DNA of 64,000 nt, from positions 186,001 to 250,000 of the forward strand of contig NZ_CP018016.1 of assembly GCF_000280495.2 (NCBI RefSeq), written 5' to 3'. Source of the DNA: Kosakonia radicincitans DSM 16656. Lineage in GTDB: Bacteria; Pseudomonadota; Gammaproteobacteria; Enterobacterales; Enterobacteriaceae. How positions within the stretch are numbered: position 1 is the stretch's first letter; each line of letters begins with the position of its first letter. The notes beneath the pieces are model-generated. The model saw nothing but the letters and a program-made list of their open reading frames with translations, did not search any database and was not told the DNA's origin. The translations under genes and the position numbers were made by a program. Below are positions 31,323 through 40,730 of the stretch, in pieces.

Positions 31323-33377
31323 ATGACAAAAACGCGTAAAGCGATCACCGCTGTTATAGCCACCGTACTGTTACTGATTGTGGTTGCCGTCGTTATCATC
31401 GCCACCTTCGACTGGAACCGCCTGAAACCCACCATTAATGAAAAAGTCTCCGCCGAACTGAATCGTCCGTTTGCCATTCGTGGCGATCTGGGCGTGATCT
31501 GGGAGCGGCAAAAAGAGGAGACCGGCTGGCGCAGTTGGGTGCCGTGGCCGCATGTTCACGCTGACGATATTATGCTGGGCAATCCGCCGGGCATTGATGA
31601 AGTGGCCATGGTTCATCTGCCGCGTGTAGAAGCCACGCTGGCGCCGCTGGCGCTGCTCAGCAAAACGGTCTATCTGCCGTGGATCAAACTGCAACAGCCG
31701 GATGCCCGCCTTATTCGCCGCTCAGAAAAACTCAATAACTGGACCTTCACCCTCGCCAGCGACACCAATAAAGAGACGAATGCACAGCCCTCTTCATGGT
31801 CATTTCGCCTTGATAACATTCTCTTCGATCGCGGGCGTATTGCCATTGATGATGCGGTGACGCGCGCTGATATCGAGATCCTCGTCGATCCACTCGGTAA
31901 GCCGTTGCCATTTAGCGAAGTGACCGGCAAAAACGATGGTAAAACGAAAGCGGGCGATTATGTCTTTGGCCTGACGGCAAAAGGGCGCTACAACGGACAG
32001 CCGCTCTCCGGGACGGGGAAAATCGGCGGCATGCTGGCGCTGCGTAGCGAAGGAACGCCTTTCCCGGTGCAGGCGGATTTTCGCTCCGGCAATACCCGCG
32101 TCGCGTTTGTTGGTACGGTCAACGATCCGCTGAACATCGGCGGCGTCGATCTGCAACTGAAGTTCGGCGGCGATTCGCTGGGCGATCTGTATGACTTAAC
32201 CGGCGTGCTGTTGCCGGATACGCCGCCGTTCGAGACCGACGGTCATCTGGTGGCGAAGATCGACAGTGAAAAAGGCTCGGCATTTGATTACCGCGATTTC
32301 AACGGCCATATCGGCGACAGCGACATTCACGGCTCGCTCAATTACACCACCGGTAAACCGCGCCCGAAACTGGAAGGCGATGTCGAGTCGCGCCAGTTGC
32401 GGCTGGCGGATTTGGGGCCGCTCATTGGCGTTGATTCCGGCAAAGGGGGGCAGCACTCCACACACAGTGAGCAGCAAAAAGGGGAAAAATCGGTGCAACC
32501 GGCGGGCAAAGCGCTGCCGTACGATCGTTTTGAAACCGATAAATGGGATGTGATGGATGCCGATGTCCGCTTTAAAGGCCGTCGTATTGAGCATGGTTCA
32601 ACGTTGCCCATCAGCGACCTCTCCACGCACATCATCCTTAATAACGCTGACCTGCGCCTGCAACCGCTGAAATTTGGCCTCGCGGGCGGCACTATCTCAT
32701 CGAACCTCCATTTTGAAGGGGATAAAAAACCGATGCAGGGCCGCGCAGAGATCCAGGCGCGGCGGCTGAAGTTAAAACAACTGATGCCGAACGTTGAGCT
32801 GATGCAAAAAACACTTGGCGAGATGAACGGCGATGCGGACATTCGTGGCGTCGGGAACTCGGTCGCCGCGCTGCTCGGCACCAGTAATGGCAATCTCAAG
32901 CTGCTGATGAATGACGGGCTGGTGAGCCGCAATTTGATGGAGATCCTCGGCCTGAACGTGGGCAACTATGTTATCGGCCAGTTGTTTGGCGATGACGAAG
33001 TGCGGGTCAACTGCGCGGCGGCCAATCTGGATCTGACGAACGGCGTGGCGCGTCCGCAAATCTTCGCTTTCGACACCGAAAATGCGCTAATTAATGTCAC
33101 CGGCACCGCCAGCTTTGCTTCTGAGCAACTGGATTTAACCATCGATCCGGAGAGTAAAGGCATTCGTATCGTGACGCTGCGCTCGCCGTTGTATGTGCGC
33201 GGTAGCTTCAAAAATCCGCAGGCCGGGGTTAAAGCCGGGCCGCTGATTGCGCGCGGCGCAGTAGCCGCGGCGCTGGCGACGTTAGTGACTCCGGCGGCCG
33301 CGTTGCTGGCGCTGATCTCGCCCTCAGAAGGGGAGCAAAATCAGTGCCAGACGATTTTGACGCAGATGAAACATTAA
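31323..33377 (+). CDS. yhjG: AsmA-family protein YhjG
   Basis: 684-residue envelope protein with one N-terminal transmembrane helix (about residues 8-28) and a long periplasmic part of the AsmA/VPS13-like bridge family, whose members are implicated in phospholipid movement between membranes. The AsmA C-terminal region (about 440-640, with GTSNGNLKLLMNDG and LDLTIDPESKGI) is clear. Between residues about 375 and 400 is a short low-complexity Gly/Ser/Gln/Lys linker. Same neighbourhood as in E. coli. The specific role of YhjG is not established. Confidence 0.9.
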   Translation: MTKTRKAITAVIATVLLLIVVAVVIIATFDWNRLKPTINEKVSAELNRPFAIRGDLGVIWERQKEETGWRSWVPWPHVHADDIMLGNPPGIDEVAMVHLPRVEATLAPLALLSKTVYLPWIKLQQPDARLIRRSEKLNNWTFTLASDTNKETNAQPSSWSFRLDNILFDRGRIAIDDAVTRADIEILVDPLGKPLPFSEVTGKNDGKTKAGDYVFGLTAKGRYNGQPLSGTGKIGGMLALRSEGTPFPVQADFRSGNTRVAFVGTVNDPLNIGGVDLQLKFGGDSLGDLYDLTGVLLPDTPPFETDGHLVAKIDSEKGSAFDYRDFNGHIGDSDIHGSLNYTTGKPRPKLEGDVESRQLRLADLGPLIGVDSGKGGQHSTHSEQQKGEKSVQPAGKALPYDRFETDKWDVMDADVRFKGRRIEHGSTLPISDLSTHIILNNADLRLQPLKFGLAGGTISSNLHFEGDKKPMQGRAEIQARRLKLKQLMPNVELMQKTLGEMNGDADIRGVGNSVAALLGTSNGNLKLLMNDGLVSRNLMEILGLNVGNYVIGQLFGDDEVRVNCAAANLDLTNGVARPQIFAFDTENALINVTGTASFASEQLDLTIDPESKGIRIVTLRSPLYVRGSFKNPQAGVKAGPLIARGAVAAALATLVTPAAALLALISPSEGEQNQCQTILTQMKH

Positions 33378-33384
33378 GAATTGA

Positions 33385-33407
33385 CCCTCTCGCCGGTGGC
33401 GAGAGGG
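33385..33407. terminator. Hairpin between convergent yhjG and yhjE
   Basis: Perfect 10-bp stem CCCTCTCGCC / GGCGAGAGGG with a 3-base loop, 8 bp after the yhjG stop and 9 bp before the yhjE stop. Third member of the CCCTCTC hairpin group in this window. Confidence 0.55.
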
Positions 33408-33415
33408 AGAAAGGA

Positions 33416-34732
33416 TTACAGCGACTGGTGTTTAGTTTCGTGGGTCAGCAGCAGTGCAATCAGCGTTAACCCCGCCATGGCCGCCAGGTAGAACCCGACA
33501 TACATCAGGCCGTAATTCGCCTGCAACCAGGTGGCGATATACGGTGCCACGGACGCGCCGAGAATGGACGACACGTTATAGGAGAATGACGCACCGGTAT
33601 AACGCACTTCGGTCGGGAACAGTTCCGGCAGCAGTGCGCCCATCGGGCCGAAAGTCAGCCCCATCAGGCTTAAGCCAATCAGCAGGTAAGTCATCACTAG
33701 CGCCGGGTTACCGGAACCCAGCAGCGGCGGGAAGACAAACAGCGCGAACAGAATGATAAGCGTGGTGATGATCACCATGCTTTTGCGACGGCCAAACGCA
33801 TCGGCCAGCAGGCCCGCCACCGGCACCATCACGCCGAAGCCAATCACTGCCATCATCAGCATCCACAGCACTTCATTACGCGGCATGCCAAGCCCCTGCG
33901 GCGAGGTGCTGAACGTCATTGAATAGACCGTCATGATGTAGAACAGCGTGTAGGTTGCCAGCATGATAAAGGTACCCAGCACCGTCACGCGGACGTGTTT
34001 GGTCAGCAGCGTACCCAGCGGAATTTTGACCTGTTTTTTCGCTGCTGCGACTTTGGCGAACACCGGCGTTTCATGCAGCGAAACGCGTACATACAGGCCG
34101 ATCAGCACCAGTACCGCAGAGAAGATAAACGGTACGCGCCAGCCCCAGTTCATAAACTGTTCGTCGGTCAGCAGCCAGGAGAGCAGCAGGAACGTGCCGT
34201 TCGCGAAGAAGAAGCCGATTGGCGCGCCCAACTGCGGGAAAGAACCGTACAGCGCGCGTTTGCGCGGCGGGGCGTTTTCCGTGGCCAGCAGCGCTGCGCC
34301 GCCCCACTCGCCGCCAAGCCCCAGACCCTGGCCAAAACGGGCCAACGCCAGCAGCAACGGCGCCATTACGCCGATCGTTTCGTAGCCCGGCAGCAGGCCG
34401 ATCACCACGGTAGAGATGCCCATGGTCAGCAGCGATGCCACCAGCGTCACTTTGCGGCCAACGCGGTCGCCGAAGTGGCCAAACACTGCAGAGCCGATCG
34501 GACGCGCGATAAAGGCAATGGCGAAGGTCGCCAGCGATTGCAGCGTGGCTGCCGTTGGGTCGCCCTGCGGGAAGAAGATATGCGGGAATACAATCACCGC
34601 AGCGGTTGCGTAAATATAGAAGTCGAAGAACTCGATGGCGGTGCCGATCAGAGAAGCAACGACGACTTTATTGCGTGAGTTTACCGGTGGGTTTTCCTGC
34701 TCGTTGTCGAAAGTGGTAGCTGTAGCTTGCAT
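33416..34732 (-). CDS. yhjE: MFS transporter YhjE, metabolite:proton symporter family
   Basis: 438-residue, 12-helix inner-membrane carrier of the major facilitator superfamily, MHS subfamily (ProP, ShiA, KgtP relatives). The loop 2-3 motif appears as GHFGDRVGRKVTL and its repeat as GLLADAFGRRKSM. Length is close to E. coli YhjE (440). The substrate is not known. The cytosolic N-terminus is polar and the C-terminus ends HETKHQSL. Confidence 0.93.
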   Translation of the reverse strand: MQATATTFDNEQENPPVNSRNKVVVASLIGTAIEFFDFYIYATAAVIVFPHIFFPQGDPTAATLQSLATFAIAFIARPIGSAVFGHFGDRVGRKVTLVASLLTMGISTVVIGLLPGYETIGVMAPLLLALARFGQGLGLGGEWGGAALLATENAPPRKRALYGSFPQLGAPIGFFFANGTFLLLSWLLTDEQFMNWGWRVPFIFSAVLVLIGLYVRVSLHETPVFAKVAAAKKQVKIPLGTLLTKHVRVTVLGTFIMLATYTLFYIMTVYSMTFSTSPQGLGMPRNEVLWMLMMAVIGFGVMVPVAGLLADAFGRRKSMVIITTLIILFALFVFPPLLGSGNPALVMTYLLIGLSLMGLTFGPMGALLPELFPTEVRYTGASFSYNVSSILGASVAPYIATWLQANYGLMYVGFYLAAMAGLTLIALLLTHETKHQSL

Positions 34733-34964
34733 AGAATTTTCTTATTTTTGCGCGAACGAACAGCCATATTAGCCACAGCAAAAGCGACATTTCAATCTGT
34801 AACAAAACGGCAGATCGCATGAAAAATACGCAAAAAGCGGATAATTTTCACACGTGCGATTTCTCTTCCATGAAATGCTTCACATATTTTATAAATTAGT
34901 GAATAAAACTGGTTTTCGGTTAAATAAAAGTTACGGCCTGGATTTTCATGCTAAAAAGCGAGAA

Positions 34965-34996
34965 CGGGCTGATATTTTACATTTTCACTCAGCCCG
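34965..34996 (-). terminator. Stem-loop after yhjD
   Basis: CGGGCTGA and TCAGCCCG form an 8-bp perfect stem around an AT-rich 16-base loop, 10 bp past the yhjD stop in the direction of transcription. Only a short T-run follows. The rest of the 273-bp gap to yhjE is AT-rich and holds the yhjE leader. Confidence 0.5.
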
Positions 34997-35005
34997 ATCG
35001 CGAAT

Positions 35006-36037
35006 TTAGTGGCGGGTTTTATCCGGCATGCGCTGATCACCTTTGTATTGCGCAGTGGCAATCCATGCGGCGCAAAACAGCGTCAGGCGGGCAAAGAAGT
35101 AGAAGAACGCCATCAGCCCAAGGACTGAACCAAACGCCGCGCCGGAGGGCGATTTCACCAGCGATGGCAGCGTCCAGGTCATTACGATTTTGATCACCTC
35201 AAAACCAATGGCAGCGATAAAGGTGCCGCGGATCAGCGCTTTTTTGCGCGGGCGATGACGCGGCAAGCGCCAGAAAATCCAGAAAAAGAGCAGATAGTTG
35301 GCGAATATCGAGATCACCAGGCCAATCAGCCGCCAGGCCGGTTTTAGCCACTCGATATTGTCGAGATAGAGCGCCGAGATAATCATCTGCTGCGCTGAGC
35401 CAGCAATCGAGGTGATCGACAACGTGATAATCAGGGCTATCAGCAGACCAATCAGCGAAATAAAGTCGCGGAAATATTTCACCCAGATTTTCTCCGCGTC
35501 CTGGGCATTACGCTCCCAGACATCGCGCGACTGGGCGCGAATTGCCTCGCGCAGGTTGCCCATCCAGTTCACGCCGGAGTAGAGGGCGATGGCCAGCCCG
35601 ACAATCCCCACCGTAGTGCGCTGTTGTACGGCAATATTGATGGTGTTCTTCAGCATTGCCGCCATGGTCGGATCGCTGACGCTCAACACAATTTTGTCGA
35701 AGATGTCCTGTAACAATGTTGGATGCGAGGCCAGCACAAACCCGGCGGCGGCAAACGAGACCATCAGAATCGGGATCATCGACAGAAAAGAGAAGTAGGT
35801 GATGGCCGCGCCAAACTGGTTTCCCATACGATCATTAAAGCGTTCTGCGGCGCGGATCAGGTGCGCGATGACGGGAAGGCGCTGGAGTTTTTGCGCCGTG
35901 CTGGTCACCGTCGCCAGCGTGCTGCTGACTTTTCCTTCCGTGGCGTTCTTCTGCTGTGCAGGCTGTTCCGTCATTTTCCTTACGGGTTCATAGTCGAGGT
36001 CTTGCGTCGGGCGTTTTTCATGATTTTCCGGCGTCAT
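35006..36037 (-). CDS. yhjD: Inner-membrane protein YhjD (YihY/virulence-factor BrkB family)
   Basis: 343-residue membrane protein with a polar N-terminal region (about 60 residues) and about six transmembrane helices, typical of the YihY/BrkB family. The FGAAITYFSFLSMIPILM and SGVNWMGNLREAIRAQS segments are family hallmarks. E. coli YhjD is about 337 residues and has been linked by suppressor genetics to viability without Kdo in lipopolysaccharide. No biochemical activity is settled. Confidence 0.92.
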   Translation of the reverse strand: MTPENHEKRPTQDLDYEPVRKMTEQPAQQKNATEGKVSSTLATVTSTAQKLQRLPVIAHLIRAAERFNDRMGNQFGAAITYFSFLSMIPILMVSFAAAGFVLASHPTLLQDIFDKIVLSVSDPTMAAMLKNTINIAVQQRTTVGIVGLAIALYSGVNWMGNLREAIRAQSRDVWERNAQDAEKIWVKYFRDFISLIGLLIALIITLSITSIAGSAQQMIISALYLDNIEWLKPAWRLIGLVISIFANYLLFFWIFWRLPRHRPRKKALIRGTFIAAIGFEVIKIVMTWTLPSLVKSPSGAAFGSVLGLMAFFYFFARLTLFCAAWIATAQYKGDQRMPDKTRH

Positions 36038-36091
36038 CAGCGCTTTTTTCCTTCTCCTGAATATGTCTGTAACGGAAATTATAGCCTGGCG

Positions 36092-36988
36092 CTAATCGAC
36101 ATAATCTTTCAGCGCTGTCACCAGCCACTCCATAAACAGATGTACGCGGCGGGAGAGATTGCGGCGGTGCGGGTAAATCAGCGAGACCGGCATCGGCTCG
36201 GCGCGATATTGCGGCAGGATCTCTACCAGCTTTCCGGCGCGCAGCGCTTCGCGCACGCCGATACGAGGCACCTGAATAATCCCCAGCCCGGCAAGGCAGG
36301 CGGCCTGATAGGTTTCGGTGCTGTTGACTGTCAGAATGCCGCCGGTTTTTACCCACCGCGTCTGCTTATCCTGCCAGACTTCAAAACCTTGCGGACGCGT
36401 ACCGAGATTCACCGTGTAATGCACCAACGCATGAGAGGACAAATCATCCAGATTTTCCGGGTAACCGAAACGCGCCAGATAATCGGGGCTGGCGCAATTA
36501 ATGACCGATAACCGACCCAGCTGGCGGGCGATTAAGCCGGAATCTTTCAGCGTACCAACGCGTACCACGCAGTCGAAGCCTTCGCGGATGATATCCACCA
36601 GCCGATCGCTGCTGCTCAACTCCAGTTCAATACCGGGGTACTGCTGCACGAAAGCGGGCAAGCGCGGCACCAGATTCTTCGCCACACCGACCGGCATATC
36701 CACGCGCAATCGCCCGCTGATGCTGGAAGGGTCGTGCAAAAACAGGCCGTCCAGCTCGTCCATATTCGCTAACAGATCTTTTGCCCGCTCGTAATAGACC
36801 ATGCCGTCCTGCGTGAGCTGTACCCGGCGGGTGGTGCGGTGCAACAACTGGGTGCCGAGATGGGTTTCCAGCGCCTGAATCTGGCGAGATACGCTACCTT
36901 TAGGTAATCCCATTGAATCCGCCGCCCGGGAAAAACTCTCCAGTTCCGCGACGCGGATGAACAGTTGCATTGCGTAAATTTTATCCAT
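36092..36988 (-). CDS. yhjC: LysR-family transcriptional regulator YhjC
   Basis: 298-residue LysR-type regulator: N-terminal winged helix-turn-helix (FSRAADSMGLPKGSVSRQIQALE) and a C-terminal PBP2-type effector domain. In the CrgA-like subgroup by its RLRVDMP start of the effector domain. It is divergent from the SDR gene at 37107, with about 118 bp between the starts, the usual arrangement for a LysR protein and its target. E. coli yhjC has no such neighbour. Confidence 0.92.
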   Translation of the reverse strand: MDKIYAMQLFIRVAELESFSRAADSMGLPKGSVSRQIQALETHLGTQLLHRTTRRVQLTQDGMVYYERAKDLLANMDELDGLFLHDPSSISGRLRVDMPVGVAKNLVPRLPAFVQQYPGIELELSSSDRLVDIIREGFDCVVRVGTLKDSGLIARQLGRLSVINCASPDYLARFGYPENLDDLSSHALVHYTVNLGTRPQGFEVWQDKQTRWVKTGGILTVNSTETYQAACLAGLGIIQVPRIGVREALRAGKLVEILPQYRAEPMPVSLIYPHRRNLSRRVHLFMEWLVTALKDYVD

Positions 36989-37106
36989 GTTGACACTCTA
37001 TTGTTGTCGTGAGCGAAACAGTGAAGCTTAATTTAGCATCTTTATTGTTTCTGTCTCAGTTAATAAGCTTTTCTCACTCTCTACATCAGCGAAAACGAGG
37101 TTCCTT

Positions 37107-37865
37107 ATGACACAACCTATTGCATTAGTGACAGGTGGCAGCCGTGGGCTGGGTAAAAATGCGGCCCTGAAGCTGGCAGCGAAGGGAACGGGCATTATCC
37201 TGACCTACAACAGCAATGCCGAAGAAGCACAGAAAGTCGTACGCGAAATTGAACAAAAAGGTGTAAAAGCTGTAGCATTGCAATTGAACGTCGGCGATAT
37301 TTCGAGTTTTGCTGCCTTTACCCATGAAGTCCATGAACAGTTGAAACAGGTCTGGCAGCGTGAGACGTTCGATTATTTATTGAACAATGCCGGAATCGGC
37401 ATTCGCGCGGCGTTTGCTGAAACCACCGAAGCGCAGTTTGACCAACTGGTGAACATCCACATGAAAGGGCCATTCTTCCTGACGCAGAATCTGCTGCCGC
37501 TGCTGAAAAATGGCGGTCGCATTCTTAATGTTTCCAGCGGCCTGACGCGTTTTTGCCAGCCAGGATATGCCGTTTATGCGTCAATGAAAGGGGCGATGGA
37601 AGTATTGACCCGTTATCAGGCAAAAGAGCTTGGCGCGCGCGGAATTGCAGTGAATATCATCGCGCCGGGCGCTATCGAAACCGATTTTGGCGGCGGCCAG
37701 GTGCGTGATAATGAGCAGATTAATCAGTATATCGCTGCGCAAACCGCACTAGGGCGCGTAGGTCTGCCGGACGATATTGGCGATGCGATGGCAGCGTTGC
37801 TGAGCGATGAGCTGGGCTGGATGAACGCGCAGCGCGTGGAAGTTTCTGGCGGTATGTTCCTGTAA
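37107..37865 (+). CDS. Short-chain dehydrogenase/reductase
   Basis: 252-residue classical SDR. The cofactor motif TGGSRGLG is at residues 10-17 (Rossmann, NADP-preferring by the basic residue after the Ser). NNAG is near residue 92, Ser near 142 (NVSSG), and the catalytic YxxxK is YASMK. It ends with the WMNAQRVEVSGGMFL type of C-terminus. The substrate cannot be told from the sequence. AGGT-type Shine-Dalgarno just upstream. Likely controlled by the divergent LysR protein YhjC. Confidence 0.9.
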   Translation: MTQPIALVTGGSRGLGKNAALKLAAKGTGIILTYNSNAEEAQKVVREIEQKGVKAVALQLNVGDISSFAAFTHEVHEQLKQVWQRETFDYLLNNAGIGIRAAFAETTEAQFDQLVNIHMKGPFFLTQNLLPLLKNGGRILNVSSGLTRFCQPGYAVYASMKGAMEVLTRYQAKELGARGIAVNIIAPGAIETDFGGGQVRDNEQINQYIAAQTALGRVGLPDDIGDAMAALLSDELGWMNAQRVEVSGGMFL

Positions 37866-37874
37866 AATAACGAC

Positions 37875-37900
37875 GCCCGGCGGGCTTCTGGCTGCCGGGC
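37875..37900. terminator. Hairpin between convergent SDR and OB-fold genes
   Basis: GCCCGGC / GCCGGGC, a 7-bp perfect stem with 12-base loop, between two converging genes. Confidence 0.45.
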
Positions 37901-37909
37901 GCGCATTGG

Positions 37910-38308
37910 CTACTGTTTCTGAAAATGCGTAACCCGGATAAACGCGGGCTGCTGCTTTTTATCCAGCGAGCCGCTGATACCGACGAGTTCATCCGGCGAT
38001 ACGGATTTGCCGTCAAATAGCGCCAGCGGAATCACTACGTTTATCTCGCCTGTTTTATCGCGAAGCAGGTAGCGATCCTCGCTCTCCTTTTTCACCAGGT
38101 TGCCGCGTAGCGAGACGGATGCGCCGTCATGCATGGCTTTTACGTCTTTGATGGTGGAACTTCGCGCATCTTCCATTCCACGGTAGCCATCCTCCATTTT
38201 GTGTGGCGGCGGCGGGGCTTTATCGGTTTTCAGGCCGGGTGAATCTTCGGCGAATGCCGTCATGGAGAACAGTGTTGCTACACAGAGGGTGAGCACAGTT
38301 TTCTTCAT
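37910..38308 (-). CDS. YgiW/YdeI-family periplasmic OB-fold protein
   Basis: 132-residue exported protein with a signal peptide (residues 1-20, MKKTVLTL... ending AFA) and a BOF-type OB-fold domain (about 50-130). The start at 38308 has a strong GGAG 7 bp before; a longer frame begins at 38335 but has no such site. YgiW/VisP and YdeI relatives are implicated in stress and peptide resistance and bind a cationic or sugar ligand; the exact function here is inferred only from family. N-terminal mature part is Pro/Lys rich (KAPPPPHK). Confidence 0.88.
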   Translation of the reverse strand: MKKTVLTLCVATLFSMTAFAEDSPGLKTDKAPPPPHKMEDGYRGMEDARSSTIKDVKAMHDGASVSLRGNLVKKESEDRYLLRDKTGEINVVIPLALFDGKSVSPDELVGISGSLDKKQQPAFIRVTHFQKQ

Positions 38309-38376
38309 AACTTCTCCTGTCAGTTGCCGGAACACGTCTTTAAGCCTGGCAGAAGGGCGTGCGATGTGCTGATAAA

Positions 38377-38913
38377 TTAGCCTTTTTCTGTATATTCATG
38401 GCGCAGTAAGCCAAACAGCCAGTCGTTATGCCACGCTCCCGCCAGCCACCAGGCCTCCCGCAGTTCACCTTCCAGTACAAACCCTGTTTTTTCCAGTAAA
38501 CGGCGCGAAGCCAGATTCCCGGCGGTAACTGTGGCGACCAGCCGACGAATACCGCCCTGGTTAAACGCGTAATGACACAGGGCGGTAAGGGATTCCTGGC
38601 CGTAACCTCTGCCCTGCGCTTGCGGCGCAAACAGGAACCCCACTTCGGCGCAATCATCCTCACGGTGGATATAGCCGGTCACTCCCAGTGGCGCGTTGGT
38701 GGCGTTATCGCGTACCAGCAAACAGAGCCAGTGCGGGCTGCCGGGGTGCCATTCAGGCAGACGGGCGTCAAACGCCGCGCGGATCTCCTGTTCACTGCGG
38801 GTATCCGAAACGTAACGCATCACATCGGGGTGCTGTTGCAGCGCAAGAAAAAAGGGCCAGTCCTCTTCAGACAGCGGCGAACAGGTCAGTCTGGGCGTAT
38901 GAAATATAAGCAT
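38377..38913 (-). CDS. GNAT N-acetyltransferase, RimJ/RimL-like
   Basis: 178-residue acetyltransferase: [14 protein letters not shown] start is typical of the RimJ/RimL/YjaB group, and acetyl-CoA is bound by the [10 protein letters not shown] motif (Q/RxxGxG/A). ATG at 38913 is preceded by GGAGAC; an in-frame longer start at 38961 is less likely. The C-terminal region [24 protein letters not shown] is the usual end of this fold. The acceptor is unknown. Confidence 0.9.
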   Translation of the reverse strand: MLIFHTPRLTCSPLSEEDWPFFLALQQHPDVMRYVSDTRSEQEIRAAFDARLPEWHPGSPHWLCLLVRDNATNAPLGVTGYIHREDDCAEVGFLFAPQAQGRGYGQESLTALCHYAFNQGGIRRLVATVTAGNLASRRLLEKTGFVLEGELREAWWLAGAWHNDWLFGLLRHEYTEKG

Positions 38914-39071
38914 GATGAATGTCTCCAGCCGTTTTTTTTTAGGCGTTGAAACCAGTATCACTGATCATAATCCTTAAGTGGTCTATCTTTTAACTACACG
39001 TAATTAAAGAAAAAATTCAGCGCTGACATTGGCCAGATAATTATTTCTTAAGTTGTACTTAAAGGAAAATA

Positions 39072-40661
39072 ATGACAAGTAACGCCCCTGTTAATACGGG
39101 TGAACAGTTTGAAAAATGCATTGCCGTGATTCGCCAGGCGTCCGTCGAAATTCTGTTATTACTGAATGTCCGTTTCGACGAGGGTAAAGATCCGCGCTGG
39201 TTTTTAGAACAACTTGATATTGCGCGCCTGAGTATGGGTGGCTGGGGCGCGGTGGCTAAACGACTTAAACTCAACGATGCGGAATTAACACAGTTCACTT
39301 TGCAGCTCCGTCATTTGCAGCAGCTTGTCCCGCGCTATGAGAGCGGGCAGAACGTGACGGAAAATCAACTGATTGCCGCGCTCCGCTTTGTTAGTGCGCT
39401 GGAAAATCTGCGTACCCGGCAGCCGTTACTCAGCTACAGCACGTCGCTCGAAGTGGAGGAGAACCAGCAGCAGCGCGCTCAGCAGCAACTGCGCGCGCTG
39501 GAGATAATGATCACCTCGCTGGTGGCGCAGGCGTGGCCGGATACGGAACGACTGCGTAACCATTTGAAAATGCAGTTTGGCGCCGATCATGTGCGCCGCT
39601 GGCTGCGGCTGGGCGATCGCGACGATGTTTTGAGCGGGATGCGCTTTAGCGAGCTGGCGTTGTTGCTGGTGGATAAAAAAGAGTTCAGCCAGCATTACGC
39701 CCGTTTGTTTAACGATAACGCGGTATTAAACCTGTATCTGGAAACGCGTAAAACGTTGCACACGTTCCTCGACGATGTGCGGCACATGCGCGCTTTGGTC
39801 GTGGCGGGACAGCCGCTGACCTCCAGTCAACTCAGTTTACTGGATAGCTACTATCCGCAGATTACGGGGCCGGTACAACGCGCATGGGAAGAGGGGCGCA
39901 CCACAACTAATCCCGCTGAAATATTGCGCGAGGCGGGCGATAACTTAGACGCTTTCTGGGAGCAGGCGCGGAAAAAAGACCGCGCCGCAGGAGGTGATGC
40001 GATGCCAATGCGTGACAGTATCGACAGACCGGCTAAACGCCCGGTACGTAGCCGTGAAGAGCGGGAGCAGCTGTTTGTCAGCATGTTATGGGGTTCGGTG
40101 GCCGTGGTGGCGCTGATCGTGGCGATTGGCGGCTTCTGGCTGTTCCTCAGTGATGTTCAGGCACCGATGGCGCGCGGCAGTGGCATTACGGTGCCCATTT
40201 CGCAGGATAAGGAAAAAATCTCGCCGAAAGAGGAGCTGAGCCGCATGGGGCTGCCGCGCGACGAGAACAACTTCCGCGCGGCAATCGATCGTAACGATAC
40301 GCGCGTGGTGTCGCTGTTTTTGCGTACCGGAATGAACTGGAAACTGTCGTGGACGGAGCAGGCGGTGGCGGCCAATTATACCGAGGTGCTGGATATGCTG
40401 CTGCGTTACCGGATACAAATGGATGAGAGTCGCCCCTGCCGTCGGTTTATCAGCACGTTGACCCATGAAATGGCGGTGAATAACAAGGGGTTGTCATCGA
40501 TCGGGAAAAGTTATTTACGGGCATTTTGCACCATAAAACCGGTGGTTGAGCGTCAGCGTTATGAGATGGAACAGGCGCAGTTGCGTTACCAGGCAGAGCC
40601 GGGTGACGAAAACCGTAAGTGGGCGGATATTCAGACCGCCATTTATAACGCCATCAATTAA
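39072..40661 (+). CDS. Membrane-anchored HEPN-like protein, resembling the STY4199 family
   Basis: 529-residue protein with a mainly helical cytosolic N-terminal region (about residues 1-310), a basic linker, one strong transmembrane helix (about 335-357, SVAVVALIVAIGGFWLFL) and a C-terminal part that could be periplasmic. It recalls a Salmonella family annotated as STY4199-type HEPN-domain proteins, located in the same neighbourhood; this link is from memory. No canonical Rx4-6H HEPN nuclease motif was found. The start is ATG 39072, 6 bp after AAGGAAAA. Function unknown. No homologue in the equivalent place in E. coli K-12. Confidence 0.75.
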   Translation: MTSNAPVNTGEQFEKCIAVIRQASVEILLLLNVRFDEGKDPRWFLEQLDIARLSMGGWGAVAKRLKLNDAELTQFTLQLRHLQQLVPRYESGQNVTENQLIAALRFVSALENLRTRQPLLSYSTSLEVEENQQQRAQQQLRALEIMITSLVAQAWPDTERLRNHLKMQFGADHVRRWLRLGDRDDVLSGMRFSELALLLVDKKEFSQHYARLFNDNAVLNLYLETRKTLHTFLDDVRHMRALVVAGQPLTSSQLSLLDSYYPQITGPVQRAWEEGRTTTNPAEILREAGDNLDAFWEQARKKDRAAGGDAMPMRDSIDRPAKRPVRSREEREQLFVSMLWGSVAVVALIVAIGGFWLFLSDVQAPMARGSGITVPISQDKEKISPKEELSRMGLPRDENNFRAAIDRNDTRVVSLFLRTGMNWKLSWTEQAVAANYTEVLDMLLRYRIQMDESRPCRRFISTLTHEMAVNNKGLSSIGKSYLRAFCTIKPVVERQRYEMEQAQLRYQAEPGDENRKWADIQTAIYNAIN

Positions 40662-40663
40662 GA

Positions 40664-40691
40664 TGGCCTGATAAGCGAAGCGCCATCAGGC
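40664..40691. repeat. REP (palindromic unit) element
   Basis: On the minus strand the sequence GCCTGATGGCGCTTCGCTTA followed by TCAGGC matches the enterobacterial REP consensus. It lies between the convergent STY4199-like gene and treF and is followed by a second GATGGCGC-containing half (40701-40708). Confidence 0.85.
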
Positions 40692-40730
40692 GTTTAGCCC
40701 GATGGCGCAATTAACGAAAGGCGGCGAGCA

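Noticed and set aside
39072..40661. HEPN RNase active site in the STY4199-like protein
   Set aside because: Only Rx3H arrangements such as RKTLH and RLRNH were seen, not the Rx4-6H motif.
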